Source: Mycobacterium sp. 1245805.9 (lineage in GTDB: Bacteria > Actinomycetota > Actinomycetes > Mycobacteriales > Mycobacteriaceae). Taken from it: 64,000 bases of DNA. The stretch lies in the NCBI RefSeq assembly GCF_001672915.1, contig NZ_LZKR01000165.1, positions 22,482-86,481 of the forward strand, in the 5' to 3' direction. The stretch's first letter is position 1, and each line of letters begins with the position of its first letter. Under the pieces are notes generated by a model. That model had not been told where the DNA came from. It saw only the letters and a program-made list of their open reading frames with translations, and did no database searches. Made by a program: the position numbers and the translations under genes. Below, one piece after another: positions 44,087-52,587 of this stretch.

Positions 44087-45187
44087 CTACAAGTAACCCG
44101 TCTGGTTCACCAGCCGCACCGACGACGCCCCGTCCGCATAGAACTCTGCGATGCTCAGCGACGCCAGGTCAAGATGCAGCCGGTACAGGATCCCCGGCCC
44201 GGCGTCCAGCGCCAGCCGTAGCAGCATCTTGATCGGCGTCACGTGGGACACCACCAACACCGTCGCACCCTGGTGTGCTTCGATGACCCGTTCGCGCACC
44301 CGAAGCACGCGGTCGAGCACGGCGTCGAAGCTTTCCCCGCCCGGCGGCGTCGTGCTGGTGTCACGCAGCCAGCGCCGGTGCAGTTCCGGATCACGTTCGG
44401 ACGCTTCGGTGAACGTCAGCCCCTCCCACGCCCCGAAATCCGTCTCGATCAGGTCGTCGTCCACCGTGACGTCCAACCCGAGTGCCTTGGCGGCCGTCGC
44501 CGCGGTGTCGTAGGCCCGTTGCAGCGGCGAGGAGATCACCGCGGCGATCCCGCCGCGCTCCGCCAGGTAGCGCGCGGCCGCCCCGGCCTGCTGGCGCCCC
44601 ACCTCCGTCAGCGCCGGATTGCCGCGCCCCGAGTAGCGCCGCTCCACCGACAGTTCCGTCTGCCCATGCCGCAACAACAGCAGCCGGGTCGGCGCGCCCC
44701 GCGCCCCGGTCCAGCCGGGCGACGTCCTGGCCTCGGCCGCAACGCTTTTCGCCGGCTCGGCAACGGGCGTGTCTTTCTCGATACCCGCCGCGGCGTCCAT
44801 CGCCTCGTTGGCCAGCCGGTCGGCGTGCGAGTTCTGGGCGCGCGGCACCCAGGCGTAGGAGACTCGGTCGAACCGCGACGCCAGCTTTCGTGCCTGCGCA
44901 TGGAGCTCGATCAGGTCGGGATGCTTGACCTTCCACCGCCCGGACATCTGCTCGACCACCAGCTTGGAGTCCATGAAGACCTCGGCCTCGGTCGCACCGA
45001 GCTGCAGGGCGTCGTCCAAACCCGCAATCAGCGCCCGGTATTCGGCGACGTTATTGGTCGCGACGCCGATCGCCTGTTTGGTCTCCGCCAGCACCGTCGA
45101 GCGGTCCGCGCTGCGCACCACCGCGCCGTACCCAGCTGGTCCTGGGTTGCCCCGCGACCCGCCGTCGCCTTCGATGACGACCTTCAC
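44087..45187 (-). CDS. Bifunctional RNase HI / acid phosphatase (Rv2228c-like)
   Basis: This 366-residue protein has an N-terminal RNase HI domain (residues 1-~140) and a C-terminal histidine phosphatase domain (~165-366). The RNase H part has VIEGDGGSRGNPGPAGYG, NNVAEYRALIAGL, MDSKLVVEQMSG and NSHADRLANEAMD, which supply the DEDD residues. The phosphatase part has the LLLLRHGQTELS signature. The M. tuberculosis orthologue has both activities and an alpha-ribazole-phosphate phosphatase (CobC-type) role. The GTG at 45187 overlaps the stop of the upstream gene (GTGA). Confidence 0.96.
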   Translation of the reverse strand: MKVVIEGDGGSRGNPGPAGYGAVVRSADRSTVLAETKQAIGVATNNVAEYRALIAGLDDALQLGATEAEVFMDSKLVVEQMSGRWKVKHPDLIELHAQARKLASRFDRVSYAWVPRAQNSHADRLANEAMDAAAGIEKDTPVAEPAKSVAAEARTSPGWTGARGAPTRLLLLRHGQTELSVERRYSGRGNPALTEVGRQQAGAAARYLAERGGIAAVISSPLQRAYDTAATAAKALGLDVTVDDDLIETDFGAWEGLTFTEASERDPELHRRWLRDTSTTPPGGESFDAVLDRVLRVRERVIEAHQGATVLVVSHVTPIKMLLRLALDAGPGILYRLHLDLASLSIAEFYADGASSVRLVNQTGYL

Positions 45188-45921
45188 TGGTCGAACCCCT
45201 TGACCCGCAACAGGATCGCGCCGCACTCCGGGCAGCGCACCAGCTCATCCTCGGGAGCGGCCGAGATGCGGGACAGCTCGCCGCGGCCGATCTCGATCCG
45301 GCAGGCGCCGCACCGATGCCCGAGCAACGGCCCGGCGCCCGGCCCTCCCCTGGCGCGCTGCCGCTCGTACAGGGCGGCCAGCGCGGGATCCAGTCCGGCG
45401 GACAAGGTGTCGCGTCGCGACGAGCGAACCTGGCGGGCCTCGTCGATCTCGGCGACCGCCGCGTCAAGGGCCTGCTGGGCGCCGGCCAGTTCGGCCTGCA
45501 GCGCCTCGACCGCACGCTGCTCGCCGTCCAGCTGAGCCTGCAGCTCCTCGCGGCGCTCCATCACCTCCAGCAGCGAATCCTCGAGACTGGTTTGCCGCCG
45601 AAGCAGCGTCTCGAGTTCGTGCTGCAGGTCCGACAGTTGCTTGGCGTCCGTCGCACCGGACTTGAGCATGGAGCGGTCCCGGTCTTCGCGTTGCCGCACC
45701 GCCTCGATCTCGGATTCGAACCGGGACACCTGGGCGTCCAAGTCTTCCAACGCAATTCGCAGCGCGCCCAGCCGGTCGGCGGCGGCGGTGTGGTCGGCCC
45801 GGATCCGCTCCACGGCCTCCTGCTCGGGCAGATGGGTGGCCTGGTGCGCGATGCGAGACAGCTCGGCGTCCAGCTTCGACAACTCGAGTAGCGAAAGTTG
45901 CTGTGCGACCTCAGCTTTCAT
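45184..45921 (-). CDS. Coiled-coil protein with C-terminal zinc ribbon (Rv2229c-like)
   Basis: This 245-residue protein has a long antiparallel coiled-coil region at residues ~5-165 (ELSKLDAELSRIAHQ, ALEDLDAQVSRFESEIEAVR, QLSDLQHELETLLRR) and then a zinc ribbon with two CxxC knuckles (CGACRIEIG and CPECGAIL). This layout is the CT398-like / C4-type zinc ribbon family. Nucleic acid or protein scaffolding is inferred; the exact role is not known. It is coupled on both sides (ATGA with the upstream Nif3 gene, GTGA with the RNase HI gene). Confidence 0.92.
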   Translation of the reverse strand: MKAEVAQQLSLLELSKLDAELSRIAHQATHLPEQEAVERIRADHTAAADRLGALRIALEDLDAQVSRFESEIEAVRQREDRDRSMLKSGATDAKQLSDLQHELETLLRRQTSLEDSLLEVMERREELQAQLDGEQRAVEALQAELAGAQQALDAAVAEIDEARQVRSSRRDTLSAGLDPALAALYERQRARGGPGAGPLLGHRCGACRIEIGRGELSRISAAPEDELVRCPECGAILLRVKGFDQ

Positions 45922-47072
45922 GGCTGTTCACCCCGTCCCTCCCCGTCGAAGCCAAGATGCCCCAGAGTCCAGGGGTCGGTGCGGATGGTGGACACCCGCA
46001 CGGGCAGCGCCTCCCCGAAACGGGACCGCAGGATGCCGGCGACCTGCTCGCACCACGGGAATTCGCTCGCCCAGTGTGCCACGTCGACCAGGGCCACGTC
46101 CGAGGCCCGGCGATGCTCGTCGGCCGGATGGTGCCGCAGATCGGCGGTCACATAAGCCTGCACGTCCGCGCCGGCCGCGGCGGCCAGCAGCGAATCCCCG
46201 GCGCCGCCGCACACGGCGACCCGCGACACGGGCGCGTCGGGGTCCCCGGACGCGCGCACGCCCCACGAGGTCCGCGGCAGCGCGGCGCCGACGCGGGAGA
46301 CGAAGCTGCGCAGCGGTTCCGGGTGTGCCAGCGTGCCGATCCGGCCCAGCCCCGCGTCACTGGGCGGGGGCACCAGCGCGAAGATGTCGAACGCGGGCTC
46401 CTCGTACGGATGGGCGCCGCGCATCGCCGCCAGCACCTTCGCCCGGGCCCGCGCCGGCGCGACGACCTCGAACCGGTCCTCGGGCACCCGTTCGACGCTG
46501 CCGACGCTGCCGATCGCCGGGGAGGCCCCCTCGTGCGGCAGGAACTGCCCGATGCCGCTCACGCTCCAGCTGCAGTATGAATAGTCGCCGATGTGGCCGG
46601 CGCCGGCCTCGAACACCGCCTCCTGCACCGCCTCCGCGTTCTCCCGCGGCACGTAGACGACCCACTTGTCCAGATCGCCCGCCGCCGCGAGCGGTTCGAG
46701 CACGGCCTCGACGGTGAGGCCGAGGGCGTCGGCGAGCGCGTCGGACACCCCCGGCGAGGCGGAGTCGGCGTTGGTGTGCGCGGTGAAAAGCGAACGGCCG
46801 GTGCGGATCAGGCGGTGCACGAGCGCGCCCTTCGGGGTGCTGGCCGCCACGGTGTCCACCCCGCGCAGCAGCAACGGGTGATGGGCGAGCAGCAGCCCGC
46901 CGTCGGGAACTTCGTCGACGACGGCCGGTGTCGCGTCGACGGCGACGGTCACCGAGTCCAGCGCGTCGCCGGGGTCGCCGCACACCAGCCCGACCGAATC
47001 CCACGATTGGGCCAGCTGCGGCGGGTACGCCTCGTCGAGCACCTCGATCACGTCGGCCAGGCGCACGCTCAC
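45918..47072 (-). CDS. Nif3-like dinuclear metal-centre protein (Rv2230c-like)
   Basis: This 384-residue YbgI/NIF3 family protein has the conserved N-terminal WDSVGLVCGDP, the metal-ligand segments AHHPLLLRGVD and TAHTNAD, and the C-terminal ADLRHHPADEH with its His pair. An inserted PII-like domain lies at ~130-240, typical of the long bacterial form. The function is uncertain (GTP cyclohydrolase-like or metal homeostasis). The GTG at 47072 overlaps the cobC stop. Confidence 0.94.
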   Translation of the reverse strand: MSVRLADVIEVLDEAYPPQLAQSWDSVGLVCGDPGDALDSVTVAVDATPAVVDEVPDGGLLLAHHPLLLRGVDTVAASTPKGALVHRLIRTGRSLFTAHTNADSASPGVSDALADALGLTVEAVLEPLAAAGDLDKWVVYVPRENAEAVQEAVFEAGAGHIGDYSYCSWSVSGIGQFLPHEGASPAIGSVGSVERVPEDRFEVVAPARARAKVLAAMRGAHPYEEPAFDIFALVPPPSDAGLGRIGTLAHPEPLRSFVSRVGAALPRTSWGVRASGDPDAPVSRVAVCGGAGDSLLAAAAGADVQAYVTADLRHHPADEHRRASDVALVDVAHWASEFPWCEQVAGILRSRFGEALPVRVSTIRTDPWTLGHLGFDGEGRGEQP

Positions 47073-48100
47073 CGGGCCACCTCCGCGATGGCCTGGACCA
47101 GCAGCGGCCAGTCCCGTCGCACCGCCGCCCGCAGGTACCGGTCGTCCAGGCCGACGAAGGTGTCGCATCGGCGAATGGCAATCCCCCTGCGCTCCAAGCC
47201 GTTTCGGATCCGAGCGGCGTCGGGCATGCGGAACAGAACGAACGGACCGCGGCCCTCCACCACGTCGGCGCCCACCGACGCCAGGCCGGCCACCATCTCG
47301 GCGCGCAGCTCGGCCAACCGCAGCGCACCGGCCGCCGCCTCGGCGACGGCCCCCGGCTCGCAGCAGGCGGCGATGGCCGTCAGCTGCAGGGTCCCCACCG
47401 GCCAGTGCGCGCGCTGCGCGGTCAGCCGCGCCAACAGCTCCGGCGCGCCCAGCGCGTAGCCCACCCGCAACCCGGCCAGCGCCCACGTCTTGGTCAGGCT
47501 GCGCAGCACCAGCACGTCGGGCAGCGCGTCGCCGGCCAGCGATCCCGGCTCGCCGGGTACCGAATCGGCGAACGCCTCGTCGACCACCACGATGCGGCCG
47601 GGCCGGCGCAGCGCGAGCAGCTGCTCGCGGGTGTGCAGCACCGAGGTGGGGTTCGTCGGGTTGCCCACCACGACGAGGTCGGCGTCGTGGGGCACCCGCG
47701 CGCCGTCCAGGCGGAACGGGGGCTCCAGCACGACGTGCCGCACCGGCAGCCCGGCCGCGTCCAGCGCCACGGCCGGCTCGGTGAACGACGGCGCCACGAT
47801 CGCCGCCCGGGCCGGGCGGAGGTTGGGCAGCAACGCGAAGCCCTCGGCCGCGCCGGCCAGCGGCAGCACCTCATCGCGGGTGCGGCCGTGCCGCTCGGCG
47901 GCGGCGTCCTGTGCCGCGTGCACGTCGGCCCGGCTTGGGTAGCGCGCCAGGTCGGGCAGCCGTGCGGCCAGCCGGCGCATCAGCCACTCCGGCGGCTGGG
48001 CGTGCCGGACGTTGACGGCGAAGTCGAGCATCCCGGGCGCCACGGCCTGATCGCCGTGATAGCGCGCCGCCGCTGGCGGGCTCGGGTTCAGAGTCGCCAT
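47069..48100 (-). CDS. cobC: CobC-like PLP-dependent aminotransferase (Rv2231c-like)
   Basis: This 343-residue class I/II aminotransferase resembles threonine-phosphate decarboxylase/histidinol-phosphate aminotransferase proteins of cobalamin synthesis. It has the PLP lysine in RSLTKTWALAGLRVGYALG and the substrate motifs VVVGNPTNPTSV and VVDEAFADS. The start ATG at 48100 (MATLNPSPPAAARYHGD) is used; the frame is open upstream as antisense of ptkA. Known function is supply of the aminopropanol arm of the nucleotide loop, acting with CobD. The block from cobC to the RNase HI gene is one minus-strand operon with four-base overlaps. Confidence 0.92.
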   Translation of the reverse strand: MATLNPSPPAAARYHGDQAVAPGMLDFAVNVRHAQPPEWLMRRLAARLPDLARYPSRADVHAAQDAAAERHGRTRDEVLPLAGAAEGFALLPNLRPARAAIVAPSFTEPAVALDAAGLPVRHVVLEPPFRLDGARVPHDADLVVVGNPTNPTSVLHTREQLLALRRPGRIVVVDEAFADSVPGEPGSLAGDALPDVLVLRSLTKTWALAGLRVGYALGAPELLARLTAQRAHWPVGTLQLTAIAACCEPGAVAEAAAGALRLAELRAEMVAGLASVGADVVEGRGPFVLFRMPDAARIRNGLERRGIAIRRCDTFVGLDDRYLRAAVRRDWPLLVQAIAEVAR

Positions 48101-48157
48101 CCGAGAAACACTAGTGGGCCGCGCTGAGCGCGTGCGGCCATCTAGGACAATGGTGAG

Positions 48158-48820
48158 GTGACAGAGACTGTCCCAGCCGCCGCGGAGCTGGTGATCTTCG
48201 ATCTCGACGGCACGCTGACCGACTCGGCGGAAGGGATCGTGGCCAGCTTCCTGCACGCGCTCAACCACGTCGGCGCGACCGTGCCCGAAGGGGACCTGGC
48301 CGCGCAGATCGTCGGCCCGCCGATGGACGACACCTTCCGGTCGATGTTCGGCGACTCCGCCGAGGACGCGATCACGGCCTTCCGCGCGGAGTACGGCGAG
48401 CGGGGCTGGGCGATGAACACGCTGTTCGACGGCATCGAGCCGCTGCTGGCCGACCTGCGCGCCGCCGGGGTCCGGCTGGCCGTGGCCACCTCCAAGCTGG
48501 AAGCCACGGCGCGGCGCATCCTCGCCCACTTCGGGCTGGACGGGTATTTCGAGGTGATCGCCGGCGCGGCTCCCGACGGCTCGCGCAAGAGCAAGGAGGA
48601 GGTGCTGGCCCACGCGCTCGAACTGTTGCAGCCACTGCCCGAGCGGGTGCTGATGGTCGGCGACCGCAGCCACGACGTGCACGGCGCGGCCGCGCACGGC
48701 ATCGACACGGTGGTGGTCGGCTGGGGCTACGGGCGGTCCGATTTCGAGGACGGGTTCAGCCTCACCGGCGTGACGCACGCCGCGACGGTCGAGGAGTTGC
48801 GGGGGGCGCTCGGTGTCTGA
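48158..48820 (+). CDS. ptkA: PtkA-like HAD-family protein, short N-terminus
   Basis: This 220-residue HAD-superfamily protein matches the catalytic part of M. tuberculosis PtkA, a tyrosine kinase that phosphorylates PtpA. It has the first HAD motif VIFDLDGTLTD, the helical cap, and the fourth motif MVGDRSHDVHGAAAHGIDT with GWGYGR, the segment holding the reported phosphorylated Tyr. The M. tuberculosis protein carries a ~80-residue disordered N-terminal region that is not encoded here: the first in-frame start is the GTG at 48158. It overlaps ptpA by 8 bp, so the pair are coexpressed. Phosphatase activity of the HAD type cannot be excluded. Confidence 0.88.
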   Translation: MTETVPAAAELVIFDLDGTLTDSAEGIVASFLHALNHVGATVPEGDLAAQIVGPPMDDTFRSMFGDSAEDAITAFRAEYGERGWAMNTLFDGIEPLLADLRAAGVRLAVATSKLEATARRILAHFGLDGYFEVIAGAAPDGSRKSKEEVLAHALELLQPLPERVLMVGDRSHDVHGAAAHGIDTVVVGWGYGRSDFEDGFSLTGVTHAATVEELRGALGV

Positions 48821-49304
48821 ACGTCTGCACGTCACCTTCGTCTGCACCGGCAACATCTGCCGGTCCCCGATGGCCGAGAAGATGTTCGCCGACCAGCTGC
48901 AGCGGCGCGGCCTCGGCGACGCGGTGCGGGTGACCAGCGCGGGCACCGGCAACTGGCATGTCGGCAGTTGCGCCGACGACCGGGCCACCCGGGTGCTGCA
49001 TGCCCACGGCTATTCCACCGCCCACTGCGCCGCGCAGCTCAACGACGACCACCTGGCGGCCGACCTGGTGGTGGCCTTGGGCCGCAACCATGTTCGGATG
49101 TTGCGTCAGCTGGGCGTCGGGGAAGACCGGATCCGCATGCTGCGGTCGTTCGACCCGCGCTCGGGCGCCCACGCCCCGGACGTCGAGGACCCCTACTACG
49201 GCGACCACGACGACTTCGAGGACGTCTTCGCCGTCATCGAGGCCGCCCTGCCCGGACTGCACGCCTGGGTCGACGAACGACTCGCGGAAAACGGCCAGGC
49301 TTGA
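48813..49304 (+). CDS. ptpA: Low-molecular-weight protein tyrosine phosphatase PtpA
   Basis: This 163-residue LMW-PTP has the P-loop VCTGNICRSPMAE (nucleophile Cys11 and Arg17) and the general acid in VEDPYYGDHDDF (Asp with the adjacent Tyr pair that is phosphorylated in M. tuberculosis). In pathogenic mycobacteria PtpA is exported and acts on host trafficking proteins such as VPS33B; that is known of the orthologue and not shown here. The GTG start lies inside ptkA, and the stop overlaps the SURF1 gene ATG. Confidence 0.97.
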   Translation: MSERLHVTFVCTGNICRSPMAEKMFADQLQRRGLGDAVRVTSAGTGNWHVGSCADDRATRVLHAHGYSTAHCAAQLNDDHLAADLVVALGRNHVRMLRQLGVGEDRIRMLRSFDPRSGAHAPDVEDPYYGDHDDFEDVFAVIEAALPGLHAWVDERLAENGQA

Positions 49305-50113
49305 TGTCCCGCCTGGCGTTCCTGCTGCGCCCGGGCTGGATAGCCCTGGCGCTGGTGGTCATCGCCTTCACGTACCTGTGCTTCATGGTGCTTGCGCCCT
49401 GGCAGCTGGGAAAGAACACCCGGACGTCGCGGGAAAACCACCAGATCGAGTACTCCCTCAACACCCCGCCGGTGCCGCTGAAAACCCTGCTGCCCCAGCA
49501 GGATTCGTCGGCCCCGGGTGCGCAGTGGCGCCGGGTGACGGCGACCGGGCACTACCTGCCCGACGTGCAGGTGTTGGCCCGGCTGCGGGTGGTCGAGGGT
49601 GACCCGGCGTTCGAGGTGCTGGCGCCGTTCGTCGTCGACGACGGCCCGACCGTGCTGGTCGACCGAGGCTACGTGCGGCCCGAGCAGGGCTCGCATGTCC
49701 CGCCGATGGCGCGCCCCCCGGCGGAAACGGTGACGATCACGGCTCGACTTCGTGACTCCGAACCCACCGCGCCGGGCAAGGATCCTTTTGTCAGAGACGG
49801 CGTGCAGCAGGTGTATTCGATCAACACCGAACAGGTCTCGGCGTTGACGAAGGTGCCGCTGGCCGGGTCCTATCTGCAGTTGGTCGACAACCAGCCGGGC
49901 GGCCTGGGCGTGATCGGCGTGCCGCACCTCGATGCCGGGCCGTTCCTTTCCTATGGCATTCAGTGGATTTCGTTCGGCATCCTCGCGCCCATCGGATTGG
50001 GCTACTTCGTCTACTCCGAGCTGCGGGTGCGCCGCCGGGAAAAGCAACAAACCGCGGCCGCGCCGGTGACGGTCGAGGACAAGCTCGCCGACCGCTACGG
50101 CCGCCGGCGGTAG
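49304..50113 (+). CDS. SURF1-family membrane protein (Rv2235-like)
   Basis: This 269-residue protein has the SURF1 architecture: an N-terminal helix (GWIALALVVIAFTYLCFMVL) with the APWQLGKN motif, a periplasmic domain with WRRVTATGHYL and VLVDRGYV, and a C-terminal helix (YGIQWISFGILAPIGLGYFV). SURF1 helps assemble haem-copper cytochrome c oxidase. The ATG overlaps the ptpA stop (TGATG). It completes a ptkA-ptpA-SURF1 unit as in M. tuberculosis. Confidence 0.93.
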   Translation: MSRLAFLLRPGWIALALVVIAFTYLCFMVLAPWQLGKNTRTSRENHQIEYSLNTPPVPLKTLLPQQDSSAPGAQWRRVTATGHYLPDVQVLARLRVVEGDPAFEVLAPFVVDDGPTVLVDRGYVRPEQGSHVPPMARPPAETVTITARLRDSEPTAPGKDPFVRDGVQQVYSINTEQVSALTKVPLAGSYLQLVDNQPGGLGVIGVPHLDAGPFLSYGIQWISFGILAPIGLGYFVYSELRVRRREKQQTAAAPVTVEDKLADRYGRRR

Positions 50114-50119
50114 CGACTT

Positions 50120-51088
50120 TCAGTGTGAACCGAGGCCGTGCAAATCGCGATTCCCTCGCCCTACGCTCACGCCCAAAGCCGTGAGCGCACACGCGATCGT
50201 CGCGGCGGCGGCCGCCTGCACCGCCCGCGACAGCGCCACCGCGCGGCGCAGGTCGGCCACGTCGGGCGGCCGGCCGTCGCCGAGCGTCGGGCGGATCTGC
50301 AGCTCGTGGCGATACTGCGTCGGCCCGCCGAGCCGAACGCCCAGCGCGCCGGCGAAGGCGGCCTCGACCACCCCGGCGTTTGGGCTCGGATGCCGCGCCG
50401 CGTCACGGCGCCAGGCCCGCAGCGCCCCCGACGACGACCCGGAGACCAGCGGTGCGCACAGCACCACCAGCGCGGCGGTCACGCGCGCGGGGAGGTAGTT
50501 GGCCGCGTCGTCCAATCGCGCTGCGGCCCAACCGAATCGGATGTAGCGCGGGGAGCGGTGGCCGATCATCGAATCCAGCGTGTTGATGTCGCGGTACGCC
50601 AGCACCCCGGGCGCCCCGCCGGCCGTCGCCCACAGCAGCGGCGCCACTTGGGCGTCGGAGGTGTTCTCGGCGACCGATTCCAGCGCCGCGCGCGTCAGGC
50701 CTGCGGCGTCCAGCCGGGCCGGGTCGCGCCCGCACAGCGACGGCAGCAGCCGTCGGGCGGCATCGACGTCGCCGCTCTCCAACAGTCGCGACATTTCGAG
50801 GCCGGTGCGCGACAACGACGTCCCGCCGAGGCAGACCCACGTCGCTGCGACCGTCGCCAACGGCCCGCCCCGACGGGCGGCGGCCGTGCCCAGCAGCGTC
50901 ACCGCACCGACCAGCAGGCCCACGTGCAGTGCGCCGGCCCCCTTGGTGTCGCGGTAGGTGGCGCGCTCCAGCGCCGCGGCCGCCCGCCCGAACAGCGCGA
51001 CCGGGTGGCCGCGCCGGGGGTCGCCCAGCGCGAGGTCGGCCAGGTAGCCGGCCAGCACGCCCGCGGTCCGGGCCCGAGTCGCATGCAC
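50120..51088 (-). CDS. cobD: Adenosylcobinamide-phosphate synthase CobD/CbiB
   Basis: This 322-residue integral membrane enzyme attaches aminopropanol (phosphate) to adenosylcobyric acid. It has the opening VLAGYLADLALGDPRRGHPV, the ENTSDAQVAPLLWATAGGAPG motif, YRDINTLDSMIGHRSPRY and the HPSPNAGVVEAAFAGAL segment, all family markers. Four to five hydrophobic helices are visible. The C-terminal ~17 residues are encoded by a copy of a 62-nt dispersed element, so this end is atypical. It is convergent with the SURF1 gene (6 bp gap). Confidence 0.95.
   Translation of the reverse strand: MHATRARTAGVLAGYLADLALGDPRRGHPVALFGRAAAALERATYRDTKGAGALHVGLLVGAVTLLGTAAARRGGPLATVAATWVCLGGTSLSRTGLEMSRLLESGDVDAARRLLPSLCGRDPARLDAAGLTRAALESVAENTSDAQVAPLLWATAGGAPGVLAYRDINTLDSMIGHRSPRYIRFGWAAARLDDAANYLPARVTAALVVLCAPLVSGSSSGALRAWRRDAARHPSPNAGVVEAAFAGALGVRLGGPTQYRHELQIRPTLGDGRPPDVADLRRAVALSRAVQAAAAATIACALTALGVSVGRGNRDLHGLGSH
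50123..50184 (+). repeat. Copy 3 of the 62-nt dispersed element, inside the cobD 3' end
   Basis: It aligns without gaps to 37197-37258 (44 of 62 by eye) and to 17121-17182. It begins 9 bp after the SURF1 stop and supplies the last codons and nearly the stop of cobD on the other strand, which suggests insertion at the gene's end. Confidence 0.65.
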
Positions 51089-51128
51089 CCGGGCAGCGTC
51101 TCACACCGGCCGCGACCGGGGTCGGCGA

Positions 51129-51269
51129 CTAGATGGCCAAAATGGCCGCCACAATCACCACGACGATCAGCAGGCCCACCACCCACCACAGCAATGCGTC
51201 GGGGTCGGCCGTCGGTGACAGGTTGGGCGCGCGCGGCAGCGGTCGGATCGGGCCAGGTTGGGTACTCAT
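51129..51269 (-). CDS. Very small single-helix membrane protein
   Basis: This 46-residue protein has a proline-rich polar N-terminus (MSTQPGPIRPLPRAPNL) and a C-terminal helix LLWWVVGLLIVVVIVAAILA. It is the sort of small protein often missed. The ATG at 51269 is chosen over a longer frame that has no membrane-protein character. Function unknown. It lies 40 bp upstream of cobD on the same strand. Confidence 0.6.
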   Translation of the reverse strand: MSTQPGPIRPLPRAPNLSPTADPDALLWWVVGLLIVVVIVAAILAI

Positions 51270-51345
51270 CGCCCTCGTCTGCCCACTTTTCGGCGGAAAT
51301 AACGGTTTGCCGTGGTGTACTCGACTCCATGACGGGTAATCCGCG

Positions 51346-52161
51346 ATGAAGCGGCCCGCAACCCGGATCGCGGATTTGTTGAACCCGGCGGCGACATTGC
51401 TGCCCGCCGCGAACGTGATCATGCAGCTCGCCCTGCCCGGCGTCGGTTACGGCGTGCTGGAAAGCCCGGTGGACAGCGGCAACGTCTACAAGCATCCGTT
51501 CAAGCGGGCCCGCACCACCGGCACCTACCTGGCCGTCGCGGCCATCGGGACGCAGTCCGACCGGGCGTTGATCCGTGACGCCGTGGACGTCGCGCACCGG
51601 CAGGTCCGCTCGACCTCGTCGAGCCCGGTGTCCTACAACGCTTTTGACCCCAAGCTGCAGCTGTGGGTGGCCGCCTGCCTGTACCGCTATTTCGTCGACC
51701 AGCACGAGTTCCTGCACGGACCGCTGGACGACGCCAGCGCCGAAGCCGTGTATCGCGACGCCAAACGGCTGGGGACGACGCTGCAGGTGCCCGAGCGCAT
51801 GTGGCCGCCCGACCTCGCCGCGTTCGACGAGTATAGGAAGCGTTCCCTCGACGAGCTGCGCATCGACCCGCCGGTGCGCGAACACCTGCGCGGCGTGGCC
51901 TCGATGGCGTTCCTCCCGCTGCCGCTGCGGGCGCTGGCCGGGCCGTTCAACCTGTTCGCGACGACGGGTTTCTTGGCGCCGGAGTTTCGGGCGATGATGG
52001 GGCTGGACTGGTCGCAGGCCCAGCAGCGCCGGTTCGAATGGCTGCTGACCGGCCTGCGCTTGGCCGACCGGCTCATCCCGCATCGCGTTTGGATCTTCGG
52101 CTATCAGATTTACCTGTGGGACATGCGTTTTCGGGCTCGGAGGGGCTGGCGGATCGTCTGA
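51346..52161 (+). CDS. MpaB/DUF2236-family oxygenase-like protein (Rv2237-like)
   Basis: This 271-residue protein belongs to the DUF2236 (ER-bound oxygenase MpaB/Lcp-like) family. It has HPFKRARTTGTYLAVAAIGT, YNAFDPKLQLWVAACLYR and YFVDQHEFLHGPL, which hold the family's haem/metal-ligand type conserved His and Arg residues. Close mycobacterial orthologues are conserved but uncharacterised. It is followed at 15 bp by the VOC protein. Confidence 0.88.
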   Translation: MKRPATRIADLLNPAATLLPAANVIMQLALPGVGYGVLESPVDSGNVYKHPFKRARTTGTYLAVAAIGTQSDRALIRDAVDVAHRQVRSTSSSPVSYNAFDPKLQLWVAACLYRYFVDQHEFLHGPLDDASAEAVYRDAKRLGTTLQVPERMWPPDLAAFDEYRKRSLDELRIDPPVREHLRGVASMAFLPLPLRALAGPFNLFATTGFLAPEFRAMMGLDWSQAQQRRFEWLLTGLRLADRLIPHRVWIFGYQIYLWDMRFRARRGWRIV

Positions 52162-52176
52162 CGGTAGAGTCGGGCC

Positions 52177-52575
52177 ATGCCCTTCCCCTCGCTCAACCAT
52201 GTCGCGGTCACGGTGCGCGACCTCGAGATCAGCGGCCCCTGGTATCGCAGGCTTTTCGACGCCGAGCCGATCCTCGACGAGCACACCGACGCCGGCTTTC
52301 GGCACCTGGTGTGGATGCTCGAGGGCGGCACGATATTCGGCATCCACCAGCACGACCGCGCCGCGCCCGACGAGGCTTTCAGCGAGCTGCGGGTCGGGCT
52401 CGACCATGTCGGCTTCGGGTGCGCCAGCCGCGCTGACCTGGAGAAGTGGGTCACGCGGCTGGACGAGCTGGGCGTCGACCATGGCGGCATCGTGGACGCG
52501 CCCTATGGCTCGGGATTGAGCTTTCGCGACCCCGACGGCATCGCCCTGGAGCTATTCGCACCACCGAGGGCGTGA
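52177..52575 (+). CDS. VOC (glyoxalase/bleomycin resistance) family protein
   Basis: This 132-residue protein has the paired beta-alpha-beta modules of the vicinal oxygen chelate fold. It starts LNHVAVTVRDLEISGPWYRR and later reads GLDHVGFGCASRADLEKW and FRDPDGIALELFAPP. Metal ligands His, His and Glu fit the positions His8, His~75 and Glu~127. The reaction could be dioxygenation, isomerisation or drug binding; substrate unknown. Confidence 0.9.
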   Translation: MPFPSLNHVAVTVRDLEISGPWYRRLFDAEPILDEHTDAGFRHLVWMLEGGTIFGIHQHDRAAPDEAFSELRVGLDHVGFGCASRADLEKWVTRLDELGVDHGGIVDAPYGSGLSFRDPDGIALELFAPPRA

Positions 52576-52587
52576 TCCCGCGGTCGG

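Noticed and set aside
48100..48158. A possible hairpin CCGCGCTGAGCGCGTGCGG between cobC and ptkA as a third copy of the palindrome family
   Set aside because: Only about 12 nt resembles the GCGCTGAGCGC core, and the arms lack the GAGACTG part.
44087..51088. Cobalamin riboswitch near cobC or cobD
   Set aside because: No B12-box-like segment is seen upstream of either gene, and both are inside or at the ends of tight gene groups.
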